A DNA stretch of 64,000 nucleotides from Hirsutella rhossiliensis (taxonomy: Eukaryota > Ascomycota > Sordariomycetes > Hypocreales > Ophiocordycipitaceae). Below, one piece after another: positions 53,586-64,000 of the stretch. Made by a program: the position numbers and the translations under genes. The stretch spans positions 1,798,001 to 1,862,000 of the forward strand of contig NW_025408679.1 in the NCBI RefSeq assembly GCF_020360975.1, written 5' to 3'. The stretch's first letter is position 1. Each line of letters starts with the position of its first letter. The notes beneath the pieces were generated by a model. That model did not search any database and had not been told where the DNA came from. It saw nothing but the letters and a program-made list of their open reading frames with translations.

Positions 53586-54627
53586 TTACCTCTGAGAAGA
53601 CGCTATCGATGTATCGGACGATTCGCTCGCGATACGCCGCCTGATCCTCCCCGTGGATGTCGGCAAGCATCGAGCTGAGATGCGCGTTCCCGTGCAGCCA
53701 GAGCAAGCCGTGAACATGAAGCGCCCTCGTTCGTTCGTCTCCACGGCGCCATAGTACTTGCCGATGCGCCCGAATACCGACTCTTCACCGACCTTCACGT
53801 AATGATCGAAGAACAGCTTCATCTCGCGGTGGAAGAACACGGCCGAGCTCATGGGATCCGATATCGCCAGCCGTGCCCGCTTATACGCATCCCCAAGGCC
53901 TTCTAAGAACTCCTCGGCCGCGTCGGGATCGCGTGTGCGGTATGCCGCCAGTCGCAGCTTCACCGGGTTCGTAATGTCGTTCGGGTTGATGGTGAACCAG
54001 ATGGCCGGCACGCCATATCCGACGATGAGCGACTGGATTTTCCGCCGCATATTGAGACGGACCTCTCGACATGGGCTGCCGGTGGCCGTAAAGCGAGAGG
54101 CTCCTGAGAAGCTCCTTCACGTCACCATCGGTCGTCTTACCCGAGCTCTCCAACTCGACCCTCGCCGCCGCTAGCCTTTCTGTGGTCATCGAACGCACGA
54201 TGCGCTCTACCTTGCGGAAGTTCTTCCTCCCACACTCAACATGCTGACCCGGCGGTTCCTCGACCGCACCCCATGTTGAAGACGAGAAATGCGAAGATGT
54301 GGTGCAGTGCAAATCGACCACCATGGCGCCGGAGCACGATCTCGGCCCACGCCTGAAGGTTCAAGCTTCGAGACGATACGGGTCTCCGCGGCCGCCTCTG
54401 CCTCGACAGCCCTGCCTCGCAAGTTGGCCGTGACCTTCCCGCGTCGACCATGGTCTCTTCAACCAGCCTTGGTCCCCAACGCCAAATGGGAACAGGGTCG
54501 GGAACGTCCTGGCAAAGAAGGACGCCTCAAAGGAATCGGTAAACTCACCCCCCCGCGAAACCCGGATGTATGGCTCACAACCACCGTCGCCACGCCCCCG
54601 AACCCCCCCGGCTAGGGACCCGACCCA
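53586..54627 (-). pseudogene. Helitron H3 Rep N-terminal half, keeps 250 bp lost from H2
   Basis: Inverted copy of H2 18116-18905 plus about 54378-54627, which encodes the conserved CEPYIRVSRGGEFTDSF and TFPTLFPFGVG stretch absent from H2. The HUH motif lies near 53720 one frame off, as in H2. This copy shows the state before the left-arm deletion. Confidence 0.8.
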
Positions 54628-55946
54628 CGCTCTCGGGCCCGCACGGCCGTCGTCGGCACCTTCACCAACAGCGTCACAGGCAAACTGCAGCTTCTCCACG
54701 TCCGCGACGTCTGGCGGTCCGTCGAGCGCGAACATGCCAGAAGACGTCACCTCGTTGATCGCTGGAACGTTCTGGTCGGGGCAGGCGTCACTTCCATCGC
54801 GAACCGCGCCTTCTCCGTTGGGCCCGTGACCTTCACCCTGGCCGCCGGCTTCTTGTCCTTGGTTGAGCAGGGCGAAGAGCTCCTCGATCTCCACCGGCCC
54901 TCCTCGTCCACGGCGCGTTCCGTGGGCGGCACAACGTGCGCCGTCCGCGCTTTCTCCCACCCAGACGGCTCGTTCCGCTCCATACGATCGCACACCGACG
55001 ACGGTACCCCGTATCGAGTCTCCCAGCTCTCCATCTCCGCCGCGTCGATCTCGATCTCGGCGTAGTGGGGTTGTTCCGCTTCAGCCAGACAAGGCCCTCT
55101 CGACCACCCGCCGCCTCACCGACAAGAGACTCGACAGGTCGCTCGGTGCCGGCTTCTCCGCGCCCTGCCACGAGATGTGGATCTCGTCCAGTGCTTGCAA
55201 AGGGTGCGGGAGCACTTTGTGGCCAGCTCCTGCACATTGTTCGGAAACACCGTGATGTGGCCCTGACATGCCTCGGATACTTCACGCTCTGCCTCTGCCC
55301 GCCCGGAATGCTATATCTCGTGACAAACCCGTAACATGAGTTCAGCGAGATGAGCTTCTCTTCGACCGGCGTCAGTCCCTTGAGCTCATCGGGGAACATG
55401 TGCTCGCAGCCAAGGCGACTGTGAAGGTGGATCGCCGGCGACAGGCTCCTGCGCGCCAGGCATCGGCCACACTCGGCGCACACCGACACGGACTCGCCCT
55501 CAGGAAAGCAACTCCGGCATGAAAATGGTGAGCGGCCGCCCTTTGGTACGCAACTTGACAGCCAATGATCCCATGTAATCTCCTCAACTCTCCTCTCGTA
55601 CACTTGCGGTAGCACACCATGCAGGTCCGTATCGGCAACGTGCTCGCATCGTGGAACGCCTGATAGAAGTCTCGCACCGTCGACACCTTCCTCTCGAGCG
55701 GTATTGGCGTGCACCACGTCTGATCGTTAGACAATCTCTCCTTCAAGGCAAAGTCTTCCTCCAAAAAGCGCAGCACACTCGCCAGGTCTTCGGCCTGCAG
55801 CTCCCGTCTCCTATGCCTTCCGATTCCACTTCGGACCTGTTTTATCGGGCGCCCATCCCGGCTAGGAAGACGGGCTCTCTTCCGCCTCCGGGACTGCCTC
55901 TGTCCGCGCAGCGAGCCGTCCGCTGCCTCTGCTGCGCCATCGTCCA
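54628..55946 (-). pseudogene. Helitron H3 N-terminal part (DUF6570-like)
   Basis: Inverted copy of 16794-18115, with RRELQAEDLASVLRFLEEDF near 55800, LTPVEEKLISLNSCYGF near 55370 and AEMESW near 55030. It has several private small deletions near 55000-55240 relative to H2. Confidence 0.8.
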
Positions 55947-56168
55947 TGTCACGACCCTGGGCGCCAGCGTAGAGCCGCCAGCGCAGCACCTCACCAGTGT
56001 CACGTGCCCAAGCAGCATCACGTGCCCACGCGCGACCTCGTGTCTATATAAGGGCCCGCTCGGTCGTGTAGTCTAGTCTTCCTTTCTTGCTCCTTAGCTT
56101 TGAGTCTTTGTTCATAGTGCCAATACATCTTTATAGCCGTCAAGGCTCGTATGTGCCTGGCCGTAACA
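55947..56168 (+). repeat. TRIM-like element LTR, right-arm copy 1
   Basis: 222-bp LTR carrying TATATAAGGG near 56045. Confidence 0.88.
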
Positions 56169-57042
56169 CTACTCAAAGCTCAATCTTCGCGTGCCCCGCG
56201 AAACAAATATAGGCAACCTTCGCGTGCCCCGCGATAAACAAATAGGCACCCACAACCTGGTCCTTCGCGCTGGACTGAAAACTCGTGCACTCCGACCGAC
56301 CGTTGACCCGTTGCACTAAGGACTGTGCCCCGACTCAACACCGACCGACCCTCCTGTGTGTGATCAGGAGCCCGACCGATTCGCTTCGTTAAGGACTGCG
56401 TTGCGAATCACTTCCGACCCCTCTGTATGTGATCAGAGGGTTGACTGTCCGTGAGGACACTCGACCAAGCCCTCCGAAGGTACTGGAGGCACCTGTCGAC
56501 TCGTCTGCGTGTGCAGCTCGGCTCGGCCTTGACCCGCGCACGCACTAAGGACTGTGCAGCGCATCGACCCGTTCCTCTTCCTAAAGACTGGAAAGGAACA
56601 ACCTCCGCCTGTCGACTTGACCCTCCTGTGTGTGATCAGGAGGTTTGGCCCACCGATTCGCTTCGTGTTGGATTCGACCCCGACTCGCCCTTGACTAGGT
56701 GATGCCGAAGAAACTCGACTACGGACCCCGACAAGGAAGTCAGTCCGTACGGCATCGCAAGTGCCTGATCAAGGCCCTCGACCCAAGACCAAGACCAAGA
56801 CTCGACCCCGATTCTCCAGCTGCAAGAGGAGACGTCGGCCTCAATCGAAGACCCGCCAACGATGGCCCAAGTGACGGCTCAGCTGGCCGCCCGTCAACCT
56901 GCAATACTGGATCGAATGTGCTGCAGCGGAGGAGGGCTGCGAGGAACGAGACGATGACGACACAGCAGAGAAAGCCGTGAAACCAAGCCGCCGCCACGAC
57001 TGACTACCTTGATACGCATATCAAGGCCTTAGACGGGGGCAG

Positions 57043-57263
57043 TGTCACGACCCTGGGCGCCAGCGTAGAGCCGCCAGCGCAGCACCTCACCAGTGTCACG
57101 TGCCCAAGCAGCATCACGTGCCCACGCGCGACCTCGTGTCTATATAAGGCCCGCTCGGTCGTGTAGTCTAGTCTTCCTTTCTTGCTCCTTAGCTTTGAGT
57201 CTTTGTTCATAGTGCCAATACATCTTTATAGCCGTCAAGGCTCGTATGTGCCTGGCCGTAACA
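57043..57263 (+). repeat. TRIM-like element LTR, right-arm copy 2
   Basis: 221-bp LTR, one base shorter than its partner, followed by the GTCCA duplication. Confidence 0.88.
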
Positions 57264-59338
57264 GTCCACACCCACCTGTGCCCTTGGCCGCCGAACCGGT
57301 CCCCGACGGAGCTTGGGCAAACCCCATGCAATCGATGCTGCAAATTGCGCCGTTCGTCTTAGGTCTTGGAAAGTCGTATCCTTGGGCTGGATAGGTCGGA
57401 GCGTCGGTCCCTTTTCGAACGAACACCCGGGACACCGCCGGTCGCCGCCTTATCTCCCTGCCCGTCACCTTCAGGACCCCTCCTGGGGCAAAACGGCCGA
57501 TGAAGGGGCGGACTGTTAGAGCCCACTGCCCCTGGTCTCCACGTTCTGTAGGCAACACGAACCTCGGAAGCGGACTCGGTGACTGACGTTGCGCGGAATT
57601 TCCGCTGCTGACCAAATTACGGACTTCCGTGCTCTGCTTGACCGCAAACCGCCTCGCGGCGGTCTTCTCGGCAGTGACTTTGCGATCGCCTCTGCATGCT
57701 TTCTCCATGCGGTTTCTTCGACCGCAGACTGCTTAGGCTGAATCAGCCGGAACGTTAATGCTTCATTCGCCACTGATCTGTATCTCCCGAACCGCCCCAA
57801 CCTTGTCTCCCGTGCTCCGTGCCCTTCTCGGGAGTTGCCCTGTATCATCTCCGCACCCCGAAACAGGCACTCCCCGTTCCTACCCTCTTCTCCATCCTCG
57901 ACTGACAACGAACAGGCTCCACGGTGAGCGGCCGCCTCGCCTAGCTTCCTGCAGGACTGTCCGCCATGCTACTGCCTCCTCGACGTCGACTAGCGTGGAT
58001 TGGCAACAGGCTAGAAAGTTTTGGCTCCGGAGCACTTCCACTTGGATAATCTCGCTTCTTGGCGTACACTATTTCTTTCCGAGTGGGAAGCTTCCTAACG
58101 ATCACTACTCATGGCCGTGGCGTTTCTTCCCTATAATGCTTGCCTATGGTACCGAAGCGATGCAATACTACTACCCTTTGTAATCCCCATTTACCCTCCC
58201 TATGTGCGTCCACCGTCCCGGCCCTCGGCTGGTCTCCACGTGCGACCTGCTACCCCAGCTTTGCCAAAGGCGGCCCTTCCATCGCCGTGCTCTCTTTGCA
58301 CTCCAGCGAATCCTGGCTACTGCCGACCTCCGGCACATGGGGTGGCCGCCCCAACCGCCCGCCGCACACTTCCAACCATACTCTCCGGCCCTTCCAACGC
58401 CGTCCCACCCACCTTGCGCATCAGTTGCTCCATCAATATCTGCCACTCCACCTCGTCGAGCAACAGCCAAAAGGCTGCCGGCGATAACATGTCCACGGTG
58501 TCCTCGTGCAACCGGACTACCCGGCTAGGTTTGCTCCCTCGCCACCACCAACGTCGCATCAACGGCCTTCATGCTAAAGCGACAGCCAGGATCCCCCTGC
58601 CTGTCCTCTTGTAGTCGCTAGCCACCGGAGTCTCGACTTGCAAACCCTCTTGGAGAGTTCTCGTGACCAACTCGCATCCTCCTCCTCAGGTCGTCCCCAT
58701 ATCCGACTTCACCGTGTCCCAATAGTGGACTCGACACGGTCGGCACCCGCCTCGCTCAGCCGCACGCAATGCCCATCCAACTACCGACGACCGTCAAAAA
58801 GGGACCCCTGCAATACTACCATAACCTCTTTCTTTCCTTCACTCTCATTCGTTATTGTCGCCTTTGCTATCTACTCCATGCAACGATGACACCGAAGGGT
58901 ACTGCTGGACTTTCTTTCTCCGCAGACTTACCCACACTAACCTTACTGTTCGCCGACCTCCAACTTCTCGCGACATAGCCATCACCCCTACTCAACTTCC
59001 AACCCCCGGCTCCCTACTTCACTCACGACCATAGAACCAGATGGTCGAGACTGTTCAAGAACCTCGCCAGCTCATTCCCGCATACCCCCGCTTCTGATCT
59101 ATCACCTAGGTAGCATTCTCTGACTCTTAAGTCTCCCCGACCCTAGCCGCGAGCCCTCTTTCGAGCAGCAAGAAAACCTGCTTTATAGGATGCCCACCTC
59201 CACTCTGCGTAACCCCTCATTTACACTTCCACGGTGACTACATCTGCCATGTTCTCACGATGTCGGCCTCCCAGCTCAACGTCGATACCTCGTCCTCCCG
59301 CGGCAACCTCTTGACAGCCAGAAAATGCTGGCGCCGAC
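57264..59338. other. Right arm: no confident gene (mirror of 13392-15473)
   Basis: Overlapping low-complexity frames on both strands, with no recognisable domain. The part next to the LTR element (57264-57740) is the likely H3 N-terminal region on the minus strand. Small private deletions against the left arm are visible, for example near 58303-58310. Confidence 0.45.
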
Positions 59339-60668
59339 ATGTCCATGATGGCCTTTGTCCAGCCCGGCTGCCCGGCTAGGTTCGCCTACCAGAATGAGCA
59401 TCGTGTCAAAGGGCTCAACGCAGAAACCCTAGCGAGGGTCTTCCTTCCCACGCCCTCATGGCTGTCGACTCCGGAGTATGCAGCAATCCGGTCAGATACT
59501 GGCAATCCATCGACCTGCATCTTCTTCAGCCTTAATATTTCCATATACAACCAACAGATAATCTCTCGGAATGGACCGAGCAATGGTTCTTCATGGTCGG
59601 CCGTGTTCATCCCTTTGCCCTGACGTGGGAAATCGAGCGACGTGATGGCTTGGAGTCGGACGATGATAACATCACAGAATACACCGTCCCCGCGCTTATA
59701 GTCCGCGATCACAGCTACCAACCGTGAGTCTATGCTCCAAATCTCTGTCGCCACTGCCCTCCTGACGATATCCATAGAATTGTCACTCGCACCTCAGCTC
59801 GGTGGATACTTTCCCAACGATACAACCCATTGTCTCCTTCACGGGACCTGTCATCGGCTCCGGCCGCGACCTCCTGCATGGAAACTCGGCTGCGGCCCTT
59901 GACGACACCCAGCTGAGCTGCTGCGGCTTTGTCCAGCTCTCCACCTTTATTTGTCCTGGGATTCCCGGCAAAACCCCTTCAAGGGCTTTCACCCTTCCAA
60001 GTTTTCGTCATCTTCCCATTCACGCTAATCCTTGGACCTCCTATGCAAGAAGATGACCGAGAGGCGCGACAGCCAGTTCCAGTCGAACGCTCTCTTCACC
60101 TGTACGGGCAAAATCGCCGGCTTACTGGATCACCAGATCATGAAACATGCCCCGGCTTTCGACCAAGACTATATCTTCATCGTCGTCCCCGACACGTGGA
60201 CTTTCCACGACAAGGCCATGTCCGACCAGGCTTCTGCAACACAACTACTGCCGACGACACCCAAGAGCGCGGTCGGCAATCCTCGGACTATAGCGTTGCG
60301 TTGGCCAGGTTTACCTCTACGAAGAAACCCAAGGCCGCCCAAAGCCCCGCCTCCCCACGCCGCATGCTTCTGGCCCAGTCGATCCCTTATGCTGGCATCA
60401 AGTCGGTCATTGCCCGATCCCTACCAAACCCCAACCAAGAGACCGCGACTTTCTCCCGAAACTTCCACCATAATCACCGACTGTGAAGGTCAAGACTCCC
60501 AAATCCGATACCTCCTCCTTTCTGTCCCCGGAAGACCCCGCAGAGTCAGAGACGGACACCGAACAGGTCAATCACCAAGACACATCCGCCTCTGGCTCTA
60601 TCAGACCTCCCGCGTCGATATCTTCCCGACCACTGCGCGCCCGACGTCCGCCCAAGAATATTCTCTAA
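59339..60668 (+). pseudogene. Unrecognised multi-exon gene, right copy, frameshifted
   Basis: Copy of 12056-13391. Exon 1 starts at 59339 (MSMMAFVQPGCPARFAYQNE). A one-base loss near 59565 (CTCCTCGG to CTCTCGG) breaks the frame after NQQIIS, where the left copy is open. NALFTCTGKIAGLLDHQIM is near 60090, and the disordered C-terminus ends PPKNIL at 60668. Confidence 0.5.
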
Positions 60669-61460
60669 ACTTTAAAGCATCAAACGAAACAATACAACAT
60701 GACAACATGTCTCATCATCCTCAAAATCAACTGCCAAAGGCTCGAATAGCACATTCTCTTCTCTTCTTGTTCTCCTTTTCATGAAGACGATCAAGTCAAA
60801 ACTTCCCAATATACTCCTTATTCTGTTTATACCTACGACTTATACCGGTAGCACATGTAAACTTTCCGAGCCTTCCACTCGCCCAGACATGCATTACCCA
60901 CTCACATCTCTCTTCAACCCTGCCGTCTCTCCACGCCCTTTGAGTTTGCGCCTTTTAAACAAAATCTCCCTCCAGCGGCCTAGCCTGCCTCCCCGACGCT
61001 CTGTCTCGGTTTCACTCACGATAATGCTCTACGTCTCTCGCCGTGTCTCGTATCTCGACCTCACTCTTCTTCCTGTCTCCTATCTACTGTCGCCAACTCT
61101 CTCTCTCTCTTCTGTAGCCAACTCTTCTCCGGTTCTCTTGTCGCCAAATTTCGTTCCGAAAGGCTTCTTTGCGCGAGCCGCGGCTGGCGAGCCTTCCTCT
61201 CGTAATGAGGGTTTGGTGCAGACAGGGGTCAATAAGTTTCCCGAGTTCTGATTGGCCCGAATTTTGTATGGACGGCCGCAAAACGTGCAACAATTGGATA
61301 ACGGCTGCAAAAAGGTGGGACTAGGTGTCTGTGGCCCGTAGCAACCCTGGTTTGTTTACTTGCGCGTCGCCTTGACGTGGAAACTTCGTTGAAGCAACGC
61401 GTCTTGATGCGTGGTTCGCGAAGTACTGAGTCCTAAGTCTACTCCCTCAAGGGCTTCAAG
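60669..61460. other. Right-arm intergenic stretch
   Basis: Mirror of 11267-12055; pyrimidine-rich near 61095-61120. No gene I can support. Base substitutions against the left arm, such as those near 61300-61325, become more frequent here than closer to the axis. Confidence 0.5.
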
Positions 61461-64000
61461 ATGGACTCGATTTCCATTGTCTGTGCCCGCTGTGGCGAGG
61501 AGAAACCGGCGGGTGACTTCGTCAGCAAACGGAAGTCTGTTTGGAAGATCAAGAACTGCCTCGCCTGTCGTAGTCAGTGCAATTCTCATGTCAGCTCCGT
61601 CTTCCTCACTCCGTAAGGCCATTCAACGCTAACTAAATGAAGAACTCCAGATCCAGAGGCGCGACCCTGACGTTGAGAAATCTCGCCGCCCGTCCTTCCT
61701 TAGCCGAGAGACCTGCTCTGAAGAGAACTGAAGGGAATGCTGGTCTATCGCCTTGCAACGAGAGATCCGGAACCCGGCCCACATCGCCAGAGAAGCTATG
61801 GCAACTTCATACAACTAGGAGGTTATTCGGAGAGCCAAAGAGCCAGCCCCAGGTAGTGCTTGGGACGCCAATTCCACCAACCCAACAGAGCTCGCGGCTC
61901 TTCCGGACTCTTGCTCCCTCCCCCACCGTACAGCCAACGACCCATCCGATCGCCTCAGATTCTAGTCCGTTTACTGTACGAAGCATCAGCATAGCCGACA
62001 AAGATTACTCTTACCTAGCGTCTAGGTTCCACAAAGGTGGGAAGCACTCACAAGATGATGCCTCCAAGACTGGGGCGAGGGCCAAGCAGGCCGCTATCCA
62101 GCGCGACCACCGTTCACGGCGTCGTGCAGGGGAGATTGTGTCACCGACTCCCACAATATCCCAACTCGGCGTCTTTAAAGGTTCGGAGGTTCCTGGAGAA
62201 GATATCCTTGCGCTGTGCTCGCAGTAGTTTGTTTGCGCTAACCACGGAACGTAGATGCGAGTCAAGATCGACCGCAGCTGATTGGGCTTCCAGATGGGGA
62301 TGAGGTAAGGAGGGAAGGACATGACAGCGGCCAGTTCTCTGAGTCCGATATTGACGCTGAGGCCTACTTCAACTTGCTGCTTTCACCCGCTCGACCTCGC
62401 CGGTACCTCAAACAATTAGAGGTGGAGCCCGATTCCGATCTAGGGGACGAAGACGAGGACAGCGATGATGATTACGTGGATGGAAGCCCTCTTCGCCATC
62501 GCATGCGGCAGCCTTCGGCACAGCCAAGGCGTGGCGGCCGTGGTCCTGCCCCAGGTACAGGAGGGCGGCCGAGACAATCTCGAAGGCAAACTTGACCGTT
62601 GAGGCCGCCACGACGTGTTCGGAGCCCGGTAATGATTCCACCTGAACAGTCGGCGGTATTTCACGCACAAGATCCGGCGTGGAATGGCGACCTCGACGCT
62701 TGCGCCTTGACTGACCGTGACAAGACCACCCTCCGCGAGTTCTGGACAAAGCTGGACAATGACCAAATGCAGTTTTGCAGTCGATGCCAAGAGAGTTGGT
62801 TTCAGATGAATATCGATACTGACGGCATTTGTGCGCGTTGCTATCGAAAGGATGCGAAACGCGGCCCCCGCGAGCCGCATTTCTTCTCTGCGGATAATCA
62901 GCTCGACTTTGGCCCTGTGTCGGCCCGGTTGCCCGAGGTTACGCCTACCGAAGAGTCGTTGATTGCTCGCGTTCACGCCCACGTCAACATTATGCTTGTG
63001 CGAGGGCAGCAGTACAAATATCGGGGGCACGTCGTTCACTTCCTCCGCGAGGTTGGCTTAGTGTACAACTAGCTCCCGCTGTTGCCGCAGGAGTTGAACA
63101 CTGTATTATTACGGCCTGCCAATACGTCGTCCTACGCCAATCTTAGCCGGCAATTCACCCGCCAGTTCCGTGCGCCGCCAGGCGGTTGTGATATGGCTCA
63201 ACTACCTGCGGCGCCATCATCCTGGCTATCGATGCATCGTTATCGACGAAGAGCGGCTGAGCCAACTGCCTGAGAATGGCAATATCCTGGATGCAATACC
63301 CCAAAGTCAGGTGGAGGCTGCCGATGTTGGACCCGAGGAAGATCACGAGGCAGAGCCTGACCTAGAGGACGAAGCTGCGGTGCCGGACCTTTTGGCCAGG
63401 ACACGGAGCTCGATGCTCCGCGGGCTATTCTCACTAGAGAATCAGAAGCTGATGCAGAGCTTCCCACGAACGTCCAGGCTCGGCCGCAACACGAGTTGCA
63501 GCTCCCGAATATACGGCACACGCCAATAAACGAGTTCAATCGCTCTCATGCCCTTCTCTCCTTGGCCTTTCCCTGCCTCTTTCCTGACGGTAGAGCTGAC
63601 TTTGTTGAGCCTCGATTACGCTCCATTGATTACAAGGATTACATTGAGCACGCGATGCGTTGGCATGACGGGCGTTTTGCCCGCCACCCGACCTTCCGCT
63701 TCGTCGCATTCAACACTCTAATGCGGTCACAGGCACGTACACGGTCCAAGTTCTTTGTGAAGCAGCACGATGGCACTCATGAAGCGCTCACAAGAGAGCG
63801 GCTTGTTCAGGCGCTCCAGCACAGCGAAGACCCCGAGGCGCAGGCGCTGATCAACTCGATCACAAGACACGCAGTGTCTATTCGCGGTACACGCCCCTTC
63901 TGGAACAAAAAGAGGCAGGACCTGGAGGCTTATGCCTATAACCTTGGCTGTCCTGGTGCATTCATCACATTTAGCCCGGCAGATCTGCACTGGCGGAGTC
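61461..64000 (+). pseudogene. Second-family Helitron RepHel gene (Helitron-2), 3' partial
   Basis: It starts MDSISIVCARCGEEKPAGDF at 61461, with Cys pairs of a zinc-ribbon type and a possible 38-nt intron (61613-61650). An acidic linker (DSDLGDEDEDSDDDYVDG, about 62430) is followed by a Cys cluster (QFCSRCQESWFQMN, ICARCYRK), then PTEESLIARVHAHVNIML, LPLLPQELNTVLLRPANTSS and LLSLAFPCLFPDG. The Rep start is RWHDGRFARHPTFRFVAFNT to CPGAFITFSPADLHW at the window edge. Breaks: in-frame stops near 62593 and at 63070-63072 (TAG where Gln is expected), and a frameshift near 63175. Its sequence is clearly different from H1-H3. The palindrome edge at 61817 cuts through it. Confidence 0.8.

Larger units (their letters stand above)
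55947..57263 (+). mobile_element. TRIM-like short LTR element inside Helitron H3 (right arm)
   Basis: Inverted copy of 15474-16793. The LTRs are 55947-56168 and 57043-57263, with ends TGTCAC...GTAACA and the duplication GTCCA (55942-55946 and 57264-57268). Minor indels distinguish it from the left copy, such as one G lost from the TATATAAGGG stretch near 57148. Confidence 0.88.
34882..61817 (-). repeat. Right arm of the ~51-kb palindrome
   Basis: This is the inverted copy of 10910-34881. It is longer because of the pogo insertion at 47106-49184, 250 bp kept at about 54378-54627, and most units of the axial minisatellite. Homology to the left arm stops at 61817, inside a second Helitron gene that continues rightward, so the right edge looks like the original context and the left edge like the new junction. 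Confidence 0.95.

Noticed and set aside
10910..61817. Starship giant mobile element
   Set aside because: No tyrosine-recombinase captain gene (DUF3435 type) could be seen at either edge, and inverted symmetry is not a Starship trait.

Overview
The window looks like a repeat-rich, accessory-type region of a filamentous ascomycete (Pezizomycotina). The evidence is short introns with GTRAGT donors and CTAAC-like branch sites, and a mix of mobile DNA: fungal Helitrons, an LTR retrotransposon with a solo LTR, a small TRIM-like LTR element, 5'-truncated LINE (Tad-like) ends, and a pogo/Fot-type DNA transposon. I see no tRNA, rRNA, telomere repeat or CRISPR array.

The dominant structure is a giant inverted duplication. 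Positions 10910-34881 and 34882-61817 are near-identical inverted arms. The surrounding symmetry axis is near 35,232 and the arms meet inside a 115-bp minisatellite. From the axis outwards each arm carries: half of a shared ~2-kb intergenic region; a large multi-intron gene for a single-module polyketide synthase with an N-terminal acyl-activating ligase (domain order ligase-ACP-KS-AT-DH-KR-ACP-TE, bacterial-looking); a LINE remnant; a small ~79-aa gene; a decayed Helitron Rep-helicase gene; a 1.3-kb TRIM-like LTR element inside that Helitron; an unrecognised multi-exon gene; and the 5' end of a second Helitron gene. The two PKS genes therefore diverge head to head from one intergenic region.

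Layout: 1-6787 is Helitron copy H1 (GC-rich, decayed, 5' end outside the window). 6788-6967 is a solo LTR. 6979-10206 is an LTR retroelement with gag and protease only. 10207-10909 is degenerate AT-rich repeat ending in a GC hairpin. 10910-34881 is the left arm with H2 and PKS-L. 34882-61817 is the right arm with PKS-R, a private pogo insertion (47106-49184) and H3. 61461-64000 is a second Helitron family that runs off the window; the right arm ends inside it, so the left arm holds only its truncated 5' end.

The arms differ by the pogo insertion (right only), a 250-bp deletion (left only) and many private 1-4 nt deletions, often in short homopolymers. As written, neither PKS copy is fully open. 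PKS-L needs one base in its KS domain, and PKS-R has many frameshifts. Either both copies are decaying, or the consensus of a hard-to-polish palindrome is imperfect. Raw reads would decide this.
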